Positions 1 through 5,552 of a stretch of DNA of 11,762 nt are shown in pieces (within the stretch, counting starts at the first letter, position 1; each line of letters starts with the position of its first letter). The stretch is from an uncultured Bacilli bacterium. Its GTDB lineage: Bacteria; Bacillota_I; Bacilli_A; RF39; UBA660. The stretch covers positions 1-11,762 of the forward strand of contig CANRGQ010000040.1 in assembly GCA_947630195.1 (NCBI GenBank), in the 5' to 3' direction. Under the pieces are notes generated by a model. The model did not search any database and was not told the origin of the DNA. It saw nothing but the letters and a program-made list of their open reading frames with translations. The translations under genes were made by a program, and so were the position numbers.

Positions 1-3
1 AAT

Positions 4-51
4 AAAAATCACTATAAAGCCTTATAGATACTGGGCTTACTGGTGATTTTT
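4..51. terminator. Long imperfect hairpin, likely terminator of an upstream gene
   Basis: Bases 4-21 and 34-51 form an 18-bp inverted repeat with one G-T pair and two mismatches around a 12-base loop. The plus-strand arm ends in TTTTT, and the minus strand also ends in a T run, so it could stop transcription in either direction. It lies just before the xerD promoter and probably closes the gene left of the window, which cannot be seen. A second small hairpin (TTTCGC at 49-54, GCGAAA at 65-70) overlaps its end. Confidence 0.6.
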
Positions 52-96
52 CGCTTTAATAAGTGCGAAACTCGGGACTAATTTATTAAATAATTA

Positions 97-107
97 TGTG
101 TTATAAT
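97..107 (+). promoter_or_regulatory. Extended -10 promoter of xerD
   Basis: TGTGTTATAAT contains a perfect TATAAT (102-107) preceded by TGn, the extended -10 form that tolerates a weak -35; no good -35 is visible near 79-84. Start of transcription is expected near 114, giving a leader of only about 11 bases that holds little more than the GTGAT ribosome site (116-120). Confidence 0.6.
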
Positions 108-124
108 AAGATAGAGTGATGTAA

Positions 125-1012
125 ATGAATAAGGATAATGTTTTAGATGAAAAAGTAGAGGACTATTTAAATTATTTAAAATATGAACGCAAACTTTCGC
201 ATAATACTTATGAAAGTTATGCTTATAATTTAAAAAAGATATCCTCTTCTTTTGAAGATAAAAGTTTAACTAATTTAACAGAAGATGAAATTAGACAATT
301 TTTATATGACTCTAAAGAAAGCGCCAAGACTAATGCCCATTATTTAACTGTTTTAAAATCTTTTTATGACTATTTACTTGATAATAATGAGATAAAGGTT
401 AATCCTTGTCTTAATATCAAAATGCCCAAAATAGAGAAGAGTCTACCTAAATTTTTAACGGAAGAAGAAATAAATAATCTTTTAGATATTAAGTTACAAA
501 AACCTATTGATTATAGAGATAAAGCGATGCTTGAAGTATTATATGCCACCGGGATTAGAATATCGGAACTACTTGATTTAAATCTTAGTAGTTATAATGA
601 AAAAGGAGCCTTCATTAAAGTAGTGGGGAAGGGGAGTAAAGAGCGAATTATTCCTTTAAGTGATATTACCATTAATTATTTAAATTTATATATTAAGGAA
701 TACAGACCTTTAATTTTAAAAGATAAAGAATCTCCATTTTTATTTGTAAATTACACCGGTAAAAGAATGAGTAGGCAAGGGTTCTTTAAAATTCTAAAAA
801 AGAAGTGTGAAGATGCTAATATAAAAAAAGAAGTATCTCCTCACGTATTAAGACACTCTTTTGCCACCCACTTACTTAATAATGGCGCGGACCTTAGAGT
901 AATTCAAGAACTCTTAGGTCATGAAAATATAACTACGACCGAAATATATTCGCATATTTCCAAAGATAAAATTATTACGGATTATCAAAAACATCCCCAT
1001 TATAAAAAATAA
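125..1012 (+). CDS. xerD: XerD-type tyrosine recombinase
   Basis: Site-specific tyrosine recombinase of the XerC/XerD family, which normally resolves chromosome dimers at dif near the division septum. The 295-residue length fits the family. Residues about 8-90 form the SAM-like N-terminal core-binding domain and about 105-290 the catalytic domain. All six catalytic positions are visible: R145 (ATGIR), K169 (GKGSKE), H240 and R243 (HVLRH), H266 (LLGH) and nucleophile Y275 (EIYSH). The SRQGFFKILKK stretch and the C-terminal end look more like XerD than XerC. The start is the ATG after GTGAT; an ATG-TAA pair sits immediately before it. It is a single-gene unit with its own promoter and a terminator overlapping the stop. 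No att-like repeats or phage genes flank it, so a housekeeping role is more likely than an integrase. Confidence 0.9.
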   Translation: MNKDNVLDEKVEDYLNYLKYERKLSHNTYESYAYNLKKISSSFEDKSLTNLTEDEIRQFLYDSKESAKTNAHYLTVLKSFYDYLLDNNEIKVNPCLNIKMPKIEKSLPKFLTEEEINNLLDIKLQKPIDYRDKAMLEVLYATGIRISELLDLNLSSYNEKGAFIKVVGKGSKERIIPLSDITINYLNLYIKEYRPLILKDKESPFLFVNYTGKRMSRQGFFKILKKKCEDANIKKEVSPHVLRHSFATHLLNNGADLRVIQELLGHENITTTEIYSHISKDKIITDYQKHPHYKK

Positions 1013-1013
1013 A

Positions 1014-1035
1014 AAGGACAATTGATCATGTCCTT
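1014..1035. terminator. Bidirectional terminator between xerD and the 44-aa gene
   Basis: AAGGACA (1014-1020) pairs with TGTCCTT (1029-1035) over an 8-base loop. The plus strand continues ATTTATTTT and the minus strand continues TTTATTTTTT, so it can end both xerD and the convergent minus-strand transcript. Confidence 0.8.
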
Positions 1036-1042
1036 ATTTATT

Positions 1043-1177
1043 TTATCGACTTTGGTTATTACTACGAGAATTGCTGCTTTTACTTTGGTTGTTACTTCTT
1101 TTGTTGTTACTTCTGTTATTAGATTCTCTATTGTTGCTTTTAGAATTGTTTGCTTCTCTATTACAACTTCTTCTCAT
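1043..1177 (-). CDS. 44-residue Asn/Ser/Arg-rich basic small protein (unrecognised)
   Basis: A small reading frame on the minus strand encodes 44 residues: 14 Asn, 12 Ser, 8 Arg, 3 Lys, 2 Gln, only 2 Glu and one Cys (C5). The middle repeats SNNR/SNNK/SNNQ units at residues 19-31, with another SNNQ at 39-42. It should be disordered and strongly cationic. Support comes from the best Shine-Dalgarno of the window, AGGAGG at 1187-1192, nine bases before ATG, and from the terminator just after its stop. It begins 85 bases after zupT ends, with no terminator and no convincing promoter between, so it is probably read with zupT. It has no His and only one Cys, so a metal-binding role is not suggested; nucleic-acid or surface binding is only a guess. 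The longer open frame on the opposite strand (1022-1231) is its shadow. Confidence 0.7.
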   Translation of the reverse strand: MRRSCNREANNSKSNNRESNNRSNNKRSNNQSKSSNSRSNNQSR

Positions 1178-1262
1178 ATTATCTTACCTCCTGGTATTAT
1201 TATGGCTTACATCTTAAAAATAATACTTTAATTTAAGGATAATCTTTGGCAATATTTACTAA

Positions 1263-2009
1263 TTAAAGTAAGAAATGATTAATAAAGATAATGATAAAAC
1301 CCATAAATAAACCTAAATAAATGTATTTATCTTCTTTATAAGATGTGGCTTTAGGAAGCATTTCATTTATAGATAAAGTAATCATGATGCCCGCCACAAG
1401 GAGAAGGGTAATACTAATCATGACTGGCGTAATATAGTTTTTTAAAAATATTAAAGCAAGAAGGGCTCCAAGAGGTTCAGCAAGTCCCGATATTAAAGTA
1501 GGAACTATGGCTTTCTTTTTAGAGCCGGTGGCATAATAAATTGGAACCGCAATGGATATACCTTCAGGAATATTATGCATCATAATAGCTAAAGATAATT
1601 TAAGTCCTAAACTTTTATCTTGAATACTTCCAATAAAGGTAGCAATCCCTTCTGGAAAATTATGGATAATTAAAGCAATCATACTAAGAATACCTAATTT
1701 ATATAAAGTATCATTATTAAAGTTCATGACTTTATTTAAGAAAAGAACAATAATAACTCCAATGATAAAGGATAAAAAAATAATGAGATAAGCTGGTACG
1801 GTATTATAATTAAAAAGAATCGTAAAAAATGAGGAAGGAATTAAATCAGTTATGCTAACCCCAATCATTATAGCAATAGAAAAAGCAAGACAAAAAGTAA
1901 TAAACTTATTTATTTTATCTTTTTTTATTTTAAAGAAGATAATAATACCTCCCAAAAGAGTAGACATACCGGCTAAGAAAGATACTAATAAGGCATTAAT
2001 GACACTCAC
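1263..2009 (-). CDS. zupT: ZIP family divalent metal transporter, ZupT-like
   Basis: Membrane importer of zinc and other divalent cations (Fe, Mn, Co) of the ZIP family. The 248 residues contain about eight hydrophobic segments. The two signature metal-site helices are intact: HNFPEG at 116-121 and HNIPEG at 145-150, followed by GLAEPLGA with E178 and by NEMLP with E216. This is the bacterial ZupT arrangement. The start is GTG at 2007-2009, five bases after an AGGTGAT ribosome site; no ATG fits. It is followed by the 44-residue gene in the same direction and preceded by a long AT-rich region whose dyad at 2156-2171 could bind a metalloregulator, which is inference. Metal preference cannot be read from sequence. 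Confidence 0.9.
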   Translation of the reverse strand: MSVINALLVSFLAGMSTLLGGIIIFFKIKKDKINKFITFCLAFSIAIMIGVSITDLIPSSFFTILFNYNTVPAYLIIFLSFIIGVIIVLFLNKVMNFNNDTLYKLGILSMIALIIHNFPEGIATFIGSIQDKSLGLKLSLAIMMHNIPEGISIAVPIYYATGSKKKAIVPTLISGLAEPLGALLALIFLKNYITPVMISITLLLVAGIMITLSINEMLPKATSYKEDKYIYLGLFMGFIIIFINHFLL

Positions 2010-2045
2010 AATAAATCACCTAATAAAATAGTATGAATAAATAAA

Positions 2046-2128
2046 GGATATATTAATTTTTAAATCATAAATTATTAATTAAAAAATATTAATATTTATA
2101 AAAGAGTAGAAGGATTTTTAATATATCC
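2046..2128. repeat. Perfect 11-bp inverted repeat with distant arms
   Basis: GGATATATTAA at 2046-2056 is exactly complementary to TTAATATATCC at 2118-2128, 61 bases apart. In a zupT leader transcript it could form a long-range stem. It shares the GGATATAT core with the repeat at 2356-2408. Confidence 0.5.
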
Positions 2129-2155
2129 AATTTCTATTTCCGAAGTATTGGTTAA

Positions 2156-2171
2156 CATAATATACATTATG
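2156..2171. promoter_or_regulatory. 16-bp dyad, possible operator of zupT
   Basis: CATAAT-ATAC-ATTATG is a 6-4-6 perfect dyad about 150 bases upstream of zupT. Its minus-strand reading includes TATTAT preceded by TTGCAT, a poorly spaced (15-base) promoter-like pair. Binding by a Fur/Zur or DtxR-type metal regulator is a reasonable but untested idea; it does not match the standard boxes I know. Confidence 0.3.
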
Positions 2172-2194
2172 CAAAGTATGCAACTTGCTGTTTC

Positions 2195-2217
2195 TTGGCT
2201 TATTTTAGCCAATTTTT
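2195..2217 (+). terminator. Orphan plus-strand terminator-like hairpin
   Basis: TTGGCT (2195-2200) and AGCCAA (2207-2212) form a 6-bp stem with a 6-base loop followed by TTTTT. It is oriented for plus-strand transcription, yet the nearest plus-strand gene (xerD) already ends at its own terminator. It may end an unseen short RNA antisense to the zupT leader, or be chance in AT-rich DNA. Confidence 0.35.
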
Positions 2218-2355
2218 CGAATTTAGTTTAACTACTCTAGCAATTATTATTTAAAATTTTATTAGGCAAAAAATTATTTTTTATAAATTACTTTTTTAAA
2301 ATTAAAAATGTTTTTTACTTATTATAACCTTATTAATAATATTAAATAAGGATTA

Positions 2356-2408
2356 ATACGCGTATATATCCTATTATTTATATATTATATAAGGATATAT
2401 ATACGTAT
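2356..2408. repeat. Imperfect inverted repeat of about 17 bp
   Basis: Arms 2356-2372 and 2392-2408 pair over 17 positions with one G-T pair and one mismatch around a 19-base AT-only loop. The left arm begins with the palindrome ATACGCGTAT. A T run (2414-2421) lies shortly after on the plus strand, so a terminator is possible, but no plus-strand gene ends here. Confidence 0.45.
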
Positions 2409-2442
2409 ACCCTATTTTTTTAAAGAAGGGGAGTTGGACACT

Positions 2443-2466
2443 AAAAAAAGAGTAGTTATACTCTTT
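2443..2466 (-). terminator. Terminator of the membrane-anchored protein gene
   Basis: On the minus strand AAAGAGTA pairs with TACTCTTT (plus coordinates 2447-2454 and 2459-2466) around a 4-base loop, followed by a T run. The stem includes the stop codon and last codons of the gene. Confidence 0.85.
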
Positions 2467-3268
2467 CACTTTTAACCCAATGATAGGTGTTATCTTCATT
2501 CTTTTTATAAGTATGTTTATATAATGTTCCATATTTCTTAATGAAATCATAATCCATCTTTTTATTCTTTAACTTGCCATAAGCATCACTACATCTGGTG
2601 TTTTCTTCGCCATCATCGTAAGCAGTGTAGCACTTCTCTTCTACTAGTTTAACAAAGTAGTCATAGATGAAGATAGTATCTCCTCTTTTACTAGCTTTCT
2701 TAATAGATCTATAAACAGAAATATCACTACCAACAGTATAAGTTATTTCATCAGATAGACCACAATAATATTTATCATCATTTAAGAAGCAAATATTGAA
2801 TCCATCAATTTTAAAACTCGTAACTTCCTTCCCTACTTTTTCACCAAACATTTTCTCATAAGTTTTTTCGACTTCTTCTTTAGGATAAATACTTACTTTA
2901 CAAATATTGGAGTCATCTTCCGTTCTAAAAGTCATTCCATTTTCATTACATAAATCGTCTTTTTTCGGAGCTTTATAAGTAACTTCATCAACTTTTTCTA
3001 AACCTTCTGTTTTATGATAAGCAAAACATAATTTTAAATCACTACGTGTACTTTTATTTTCCACTACTCCATCGTTATATGTGAGTAATCCTTCACAATT
3101 ACCTAAATTATCCGTACTAAAATATTCATGTAATTCTAGAACATCTTTATCATCAGTCTTTAAATTCTTACCATTAATTAATTTAAATATAACTAAGATT
3201 AACGCAATGATAACTAATATAACTACTAAGAAGACGAGAAATAAATCATTATCTTTAGTTTTTTTCAT
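2456..3268 (-). CDS. Membrane-anchored, Cys-containing extracellular protein of unknown function
   Basis: I do not recognise this 270-residue protein. Residues 2-8 are charged, about 9-31 form one strongly hydrophobic helix, and the remainder is hydrophilic and acidic/lysine-rich, which suggests an N-terminal anchor with the bulk outside the cell. Eight cysteines (58, 81, 107, 123, 160, 169, 213, 226) all lie outside the helix and could form four disulfides, a pairing that is inferred. There is no lipobox, so it is not a lipoprotein. The ATG is preceded by AAAGG at suitable spacing and follows the helix-turn-helix gene by 12 bases, so the two are one operon. The terminator overlaps its stop. 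Confidence 0.75.
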   Translation of the reverse strand: MKKTKDNDLFLVFLVVILVIIALILVIFKLINGKNLKTDDKDVLELHEYFSTDNLGNCEGLLTYNDGVVENKSTRSDLKLCFAYHKTEGLEKVDEVTYKAPKKDDLCNENGMTFRTEDDSNICKVSIYPKEEVEKTYEKMFGEKVGKEVTSFKIDGFNICFLNDDKYYCGLSDEITYTVGSDISVYRSIKKASKRGDTIFIYDYFVKLVEEKCYTAYDDGEENTRCSDAYGKLKNKKMDYDFIKKYGTLYKHTYKKNEDNTYHWVKSERV

Positions 3269-3280
3269 AAGAGTGCCTTT

Positions 3281-4051
3281 CTATACTTTTCTGGATTGAA
3301 TTTCCGCAATTTTTTCAAATACTTCAGCGGCATTGTTTTCATTTATTTCGGTATACCCTAGCTCCTTTAAAGCTTGAATCTTGGTGGTATTAAGTTGTTG
3401 CGTTCTACTTAATTTTTCTTCTTTTTTTGCTTCAATTTCTTGAACAAAACGTTTATGACTTTCCATTACTTTACTCTTGCTAGCTCCTCCATTGTTGTAA
3501 AGTGTTAAAGCCGAATATAAAATACTTTCAAAGATAAATTGTTTATCTTCATTAAAAGCATATTCATCAGCGGAAATAAAGCCATTAGTCTTCGCCATAT
3601 ATGCTAAAATATACTTAATCTCTGGAACATTGTCCATAGATTGTAATAAGTTATGTAAATACTTAACTGCGGAAAAATCATTGTTTTTATTTTCTTCTAA
3701 TTTTTCTTTTAATAAAAAGGCTATATCATTTAAAAGAATTCTACTCTCTTTATCAAGACCTTTTAAATCTAAGAAACTATCTAAATCACTACCACTTTTA
3801 ACGCCAATATTAAGTCTTTTTTCGACGTTCATTAAGTATTCCGTATCGACCTTAATACTTTCTAATTCTTCTTTAGTTCCTTCTTTTAAATCTAATAATT
3901 GTAAAAGTAAAATTTTCTTTTCTTTAGGCCATTTATCTAAACTATCTAATACAAGATAATTATAAACCATTTGTCTAGACACTCCTAAGTATTTAGAAAG
4001 TCTTACTTTTGAAACCCCCAATTCTTGTAATAAATCATTTAACTTATCCAT
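3281..4051 (-). CDS. Helix-turn-helix (XRE-like) protein with long helical C-terminal region
   Basis: A 256-residue protein whose first 35 residues look like an XRE/Cro-type DNA-binding fold: helix 2 near 14-22 (SKVRLSKYLG), turn, recognition helix near 25-33 (SRQMVYNYL). The remaining 220 residues are predicted helical, charged, with a KKEEKLSR segment near 205, and match no domain I know. I chose ATG at 4051, 11 bases after AAGG; a GTG nine bases upstream (4060) would give 259 residues but is only two bases from that ribosome site. It has a consensus promoter and is followed after 12 bases by the membrane-anchored protein gene, so it may control that operon or act with its product. Autoregulation is inference. 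Confidence 0.75.
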   Translation of the reverse strand: MDKLNDLLQELGVSKVRLSKYLGVSRQMVYNYLVLDSLDKWPKEKKILLLQLLDLKEGTKEELESIKVDTEYLMNVEKRLNIGVKSGSDLDSFLDLKGLDKESRILLNDIAFLLKEKLEENKNNDFSAVKYLHNLLQSMDNVPEIKYILAYMAKTNGFISADEYAFNEDKQFIFESILYSALTLYNNGGASKSKVMESHKRFVQEIEAKKEEKLSRTQQLNTTKIQALKELGYTEINENNAAEVFEKIAEIQSRKV

Positions 4052-4083
4052 TACACCCACTACCTTCTATCATTTACAATATA

Positions 4084-4113
4084 ATTATATATAACTTAAC
4101 ACTTATTTGTCAA
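4084..4113 (-). promoter_or_regulatory. Consensus sigma-A promoter of the HTH operon
   Basis: On the minus strand TTGACA (4108-4113) and TATAAT (4084-4089), both exact consensus, are separated by 18 bases. Transcription should begin near 4077, giving a leader of about 26 bases. It lies just after the stop of the upstream DUF421 gene. Confidence 0.8.
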
Positions 4114-4127
4114 CTAAAAACTGTTTT

Positions 4128-4775
4128 CTATTTCAAATCGGCCCGTTTTATGATATAGAGTTTTTTCTTTTTATAAAAACAATAGAAGATATCTTTTACT
4201 TGTAAGCCTTTAGAATTTAAGACATATTCGAGCCAAGTAACGTTCTTTCTTATGTATTTTAAGGCTTTCTTTTGAATACTACCATCAAGGATTAAAGGCA
4301 TGGGATATGGTGATGGTACTTTTAAGAAATTATATTTAAAAATCGATAACTTCCCATTAGGTTCCAAAAAAGCATACTCTACTTCATCCACATTTTTAAT
4401 TTCATTTTGTCTTAAGGATAAAAGAAGATTATCCATACTATATCTTTGTTTAACCATCTCGTGATAATTTAGCTTTCCATTACAAATGATTAGGGAAGGT
4501 TTTCCATCAAAGAAGGTTCTTATCGTTCTGGATTTAATTGAGATATAAGCAAGGCCAATTTCTAGTAAAACTAAAAGGGCAATCGGAATAATCGTTAAAA
4601 AGATACTATCTTTAATATTTTCAATCGATATCGCAATTAATTCTGCAATTAAAATAGATACTATTAGGTCAATTACTCCTAACTGTCCTATTTCTCTTTT
4701 ACCCATTATTCTAAAACACAATAACACAAAAAAGTAAAAGAAAGTAGTTCTAAAGATAACTTGTAATAATTCCAT
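4128..4775 (-). CDS. DUF421 / YetF-like membrane protein
   Basis: A 215-residue protein of the DUF421 (YetF/YkjA/YcaP) family. Three transmembrane helices lie near 7-23, 33-50 and 57-79, followed by a cytoplasmic domain. Family features are visible: FRIMGKREIGQL after the first helix, IDLIVSILIAELIAIS in the second, then G-K-PSLIICNGK near 91-101, the MDNLLLSLRQNEI segment near 114-126 and VEYAFLEPNGKLSI near 132-145. The molecular role of the family is poorly known; some Bacillus members are linked to spores or the envelope. The start has a GGTGAT site three bases upstream. It is divergent from the next gene and has no clear strong terminator of its own before the HTH operon promoter. Confidence 0.85.
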   Translation of the reverse strand: MELLQVIFRTTFFYFFVLLCFRIMGKREIGQLGVIDLIVSILIAELIAISIENIKDSIFLTIIPIALLVLLEIGLAYISIKSRTIRTFFDGKPSLIICNGKLNYHEMVKQRYSMDNLLLSLRQNEIKNVDEVEYAFLEPNGKLSIFKYNFLKVPSPYPMPLILDGSIQKKALKYIRKNVTWLEYVLNSKGLQVKDIFYCFYKKKKLYIIKRADLK

Positions 4776-4802
4776 ATAATCACCAATTATATTATGGTAA
4801 TA

Positions 4803-4832
4803 TTCATATATTTTTAATCACTTTATTATAAT
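4803..4832 (+). promoter_or_regulatory. Promoter of the TIGR04086-like gene
   Basis: TTCATA (4803-4808) and an exact TATAAT (4827-4832) are 18 bases apart. Transcription would begin near 4839, leaving about 10 leader bases that consist mainly of the GGTGAT ribosome site. Confidence 0.55.
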
Positions 4833-4848
4833 TTAGTAGGTGATTTAT

Positions 4849-5211
4849 ATGTCTAGATTATTTAATTATTTAAAATTTATAGCTATTTTTTTAATAGTCG
4901 AATTAATGATTACATTTATTACTTCTCTTTTAAACTTAATTGGTTTAAATAGTGGTATAACTACGATAATTATGTTTATTTTAAATATTATATTATTCTT
5001 TATCCTATCTTACTTTAATGCTTATCAAAAACAAAAGAAAGGCTTAATCGAGGGTTTAATTATTGGTCTTATATTTCTTCTATTTATGTATTTAATTAAA
5101 TTAATTCTCTTTGAAAACACTATTAATTTATCCACATTTATCTATTATGTTATATTACTATTAACTTCTATATTAGGAGGTATGTTTGGAGTCAATAAAA
5201 AGAAAAAATAA
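4849..5211 (+). CDS. Small membrane protein, TIGR04086/YrzE-like
   Basis: A 120-residue very hydrophobic protein with four predicted helices (about 8-30, 36-56, 66-88, 94-113) and a lysine tail. The spacing of helices, the KQKKG loop followed by IEGLIIGLIFLL, and the C-terminal LLTSILGGMFGVN match the TIGR04086 family of membrane proteins of unknown role found in Bacillota, often near yajC/secDF or tgt. Here tgt lies about 0.6 kb away, consistent with that association, but on the other strand. ATG at 4849 is the start because TAGGTGAT sits just upstream; the in-frame GTG at 4840 is part of that ribosome site. No strong terminator follows; the AGAAAAA/TTTTTCT pairing at its end is weak. Confidence 0.75.
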   Translation: MSRLFNYLKFIAIFLIVELMITFITSLLNLIGLNSGITTIIMFILNIILFFILSYFNAYQKQKKGLIEGLIIGLIFLLFMYLIKLILFENTINLSTFIYYVILLLTSILGGMFGVNKKKK

Positions 5212-5238
5212 TATTTTAAGAAATTTTTCTTTGTTCGC

Positions 5239-5267
5239 TTGTATAAGTAACAAATTTGATATATAAT
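5239..5267 (+). promoter_or_regulatory. Promoter of the toxin mRNA
   Basis: TTGTAT (5239-5244) and exact TATAAT (5262-5267) with a 17-base spacer. The predicted start near 5274-5275 coincides with the first base of the leader segment able to pair with the mRNA 3' end. Confidence 0.75.
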
Positions 5268-5327
5268 GTTATTAGAAACACTTGATAGTTGGGTGGAGCC
5301 ATACTTCAAAACGAAGGAGGCGATTTT

Positions 5328-5411
5328 ATGAATAAGAAAGACTTTTTAATTTTTTCATTAATCATGATTATCTTTCTTTTATTATTTTCGCACATCATTG
5401 CTCTAAAATAA
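5328..5411 (+). CDS. 27-residue hydrophobic peptide, probable type I toxin
   Basis: A short gene encoding 27 residues: charged start MNKKD, one hydrophobic helix at about 6-26 and a final Lys. Translation signals are excellent, AAGGAGG at 5314-5320 seven bases before ATG. The peptide has the size and shape of membrane toxins of type I systems (TxpA, BsrG, Fst, holin-like toxins). The LFSH near its end recalls Fst, but I cannot assign it to a named family. Strong promoter, structured leader that hides the ribosome site, convergent antisense RNA overlapping the 3' UTR, and two facing terminators all support a type I toxin-antitoxin locus. That it harms the cell is inference. Alternative: a regulated small membrane protein without toxicity. 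Confidence 0.75.
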   Translation: MNKKDFLIFSLIMIIFLLLFSHIIALK

Positions 5412-5446
5412 AAGAAATCCACCTAACTCAGCAATGATTTAGGTGG
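5404..5446 (-). terminator. Terminator of the antisense RNA
   Basis: CCACCTAA (5419-5426) and TTAGGTGG (5439-5446) form an 8-bp stem, extended inside by TCA/TGA closing a GCAA tetraloop on the plus strand. On the minus strand it is followed by ATTTCTTTTATTTT. Confidence 0.7.
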
Positions 5447-5456
5447 TGCTTATTAC

Positions 5457-5500
5457 GGCAACGCTCAACATGCGACATCGAGTGTTTCCTTTTTTATTTT
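5457..5500 (+). terminator. Terminator of the toxin mRNA
   Basis: GG-AACGCTC (5457-5466) pairs with GAGTGTT-CC (5480-5489) with a mismatch, and a small ATG/CAT stem lies inside. It is followed by TTTTTTATTTT. Confidence 0.75.
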
Positions 5501-5523
5501 ATGCCATTTTCTTTGACATATTC

Positions 5524-5552
5524 ATTTTATCATATAACTTAATATTTGTAAA
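5524..5552 (-). promoter_or_regulatory. Promoter of the antisense RNA
   Basis: On the minus strand TTTACA (5547-5552) and TAAAAT (5524-5529) are 17 bases apart, and the -10 is preceded by TGA, giving an extended -10. The -35 directly abuts the stop codon of the pilin-like gene. Confidence 0.7.

Larger units (their letters stand above)
2010..2455. other. AT-rich intergenic region upstream of zupT
   Basis: This 446-base stretch has no convincing gene. It holds the zupT ribosome site, two inverted repeats built on GGATATAT, a 16-bp dyad at 2156-2171, an orphan plus-strand terminator-like hairpin at 2195-2217, a weaker hairpin (CCTTATT at 2328-2334, AATAAGG at 2345-2351), and the terminator of the next minus-strand gene at its right end. 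Short open frames exist on both strands but lack ribosome sites. The zupT promoter must lie here but is not clear to me. Confidence 0.6.
5275..5488 (+). other. Toxin mRNA with paired 5' and 3' ends
   Basis: Three adjoining leader segments each have a partner. Bases 5275-5286 pair with 5477-5488 (12 bp, one G-U). Bases 5287-5297 pair with 5418-5428 (11 bp, one G-U). Bases 5298-5321 fold on themselves (GCC with GGC, CTTC with GAAG) and cover the Shine-Dalgarno. Such long-distance closing is known to keep full-length type I toxin mRNAs inactive. The 3' partners also take part in the two terminator hairpins, so alternative folds compete. Confidence 0.65.
5404..5517 (-). ncRNA. Antisense RNA, probable type I antitoxin
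   Basis: A minus-strand promoter (5524-5552) should start an RNA near 5517. A hairpin at 5419-5446 followed by a T-rich run to about 5404 should end it, giving about 110 bases. It would be fully complementary to the toxin mRNA from its last codons through its terminator, the 3'-overlapping arrangement of TxpA/RatA and BsrG/SR4. Because no terminator separates the upstream tgt operon, read-through from there could add antisense transcript. Ends are predicted, not measured. Confidence 0.65.

Noticed and set aside
125..1012. Tyrosine recombinase as integrase of a mobile element
   Set aside because: No flanking tRNA, att-like repeats, excisionase or phage genes; sequence is closest to housekeeping XerD.
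1022..1231. 69-codon plus-strand frame downstream of xerD
   Set aside because: No ribosome site, its start lies in the xerD terminator loop, and it is the reverse shadow of the well-signalled minus-strand 44-residue gene.
2096..2167. Minus-strand small frame, part of a 43-codon open stretch to 2227
   Set aside because: It reads rather like protein but has no ribosome site, and an open stretch of this length is expected by chance among six frames of AT-rich DNA. Could be a decayed gene end.
2169..2231. Plus-strand 20-residue hydrophobic peptide as a second type I toxin
   Set aside because: No Shine-Dalgarno or promoter, and the terminator-like hairpin lies inside the frame.
2421..2440. GGGGAG stretch as part of a yybP-ykoY manganese riboswitch
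   Set aside because: It is on the plus strand, with no plus-strand gene downstream and no matching second half; zupT is on the other strand.
3081..3299. Plus-strand frame of 72 codons
   Set aside because: Antisense shadow of the membrane-anchored protein gene; no ribosome site.
3630..3959. Plus-strand frame of 109 codons
   Set aside because: Antisense shadow of the HTH gene; no ribosome site and Ser/Leu/Lys-rich composition typical of shadows.
5275..5488. Fst/par-type antitoxin with direct repeats
   Set aside because: The repeated segments are inverted, not direct, so they pair the mRNA ends with each other rather than marking separate toxin and antitoxin contact sites.
5275..5500. Structured riboswitch or large ncRNA closed by a terminal stem
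   Set aside because: A short gene with excellent translation signals fills the middle and a facing promoter and terminator pair exist, which fits a toxin-antitoxin locus better.
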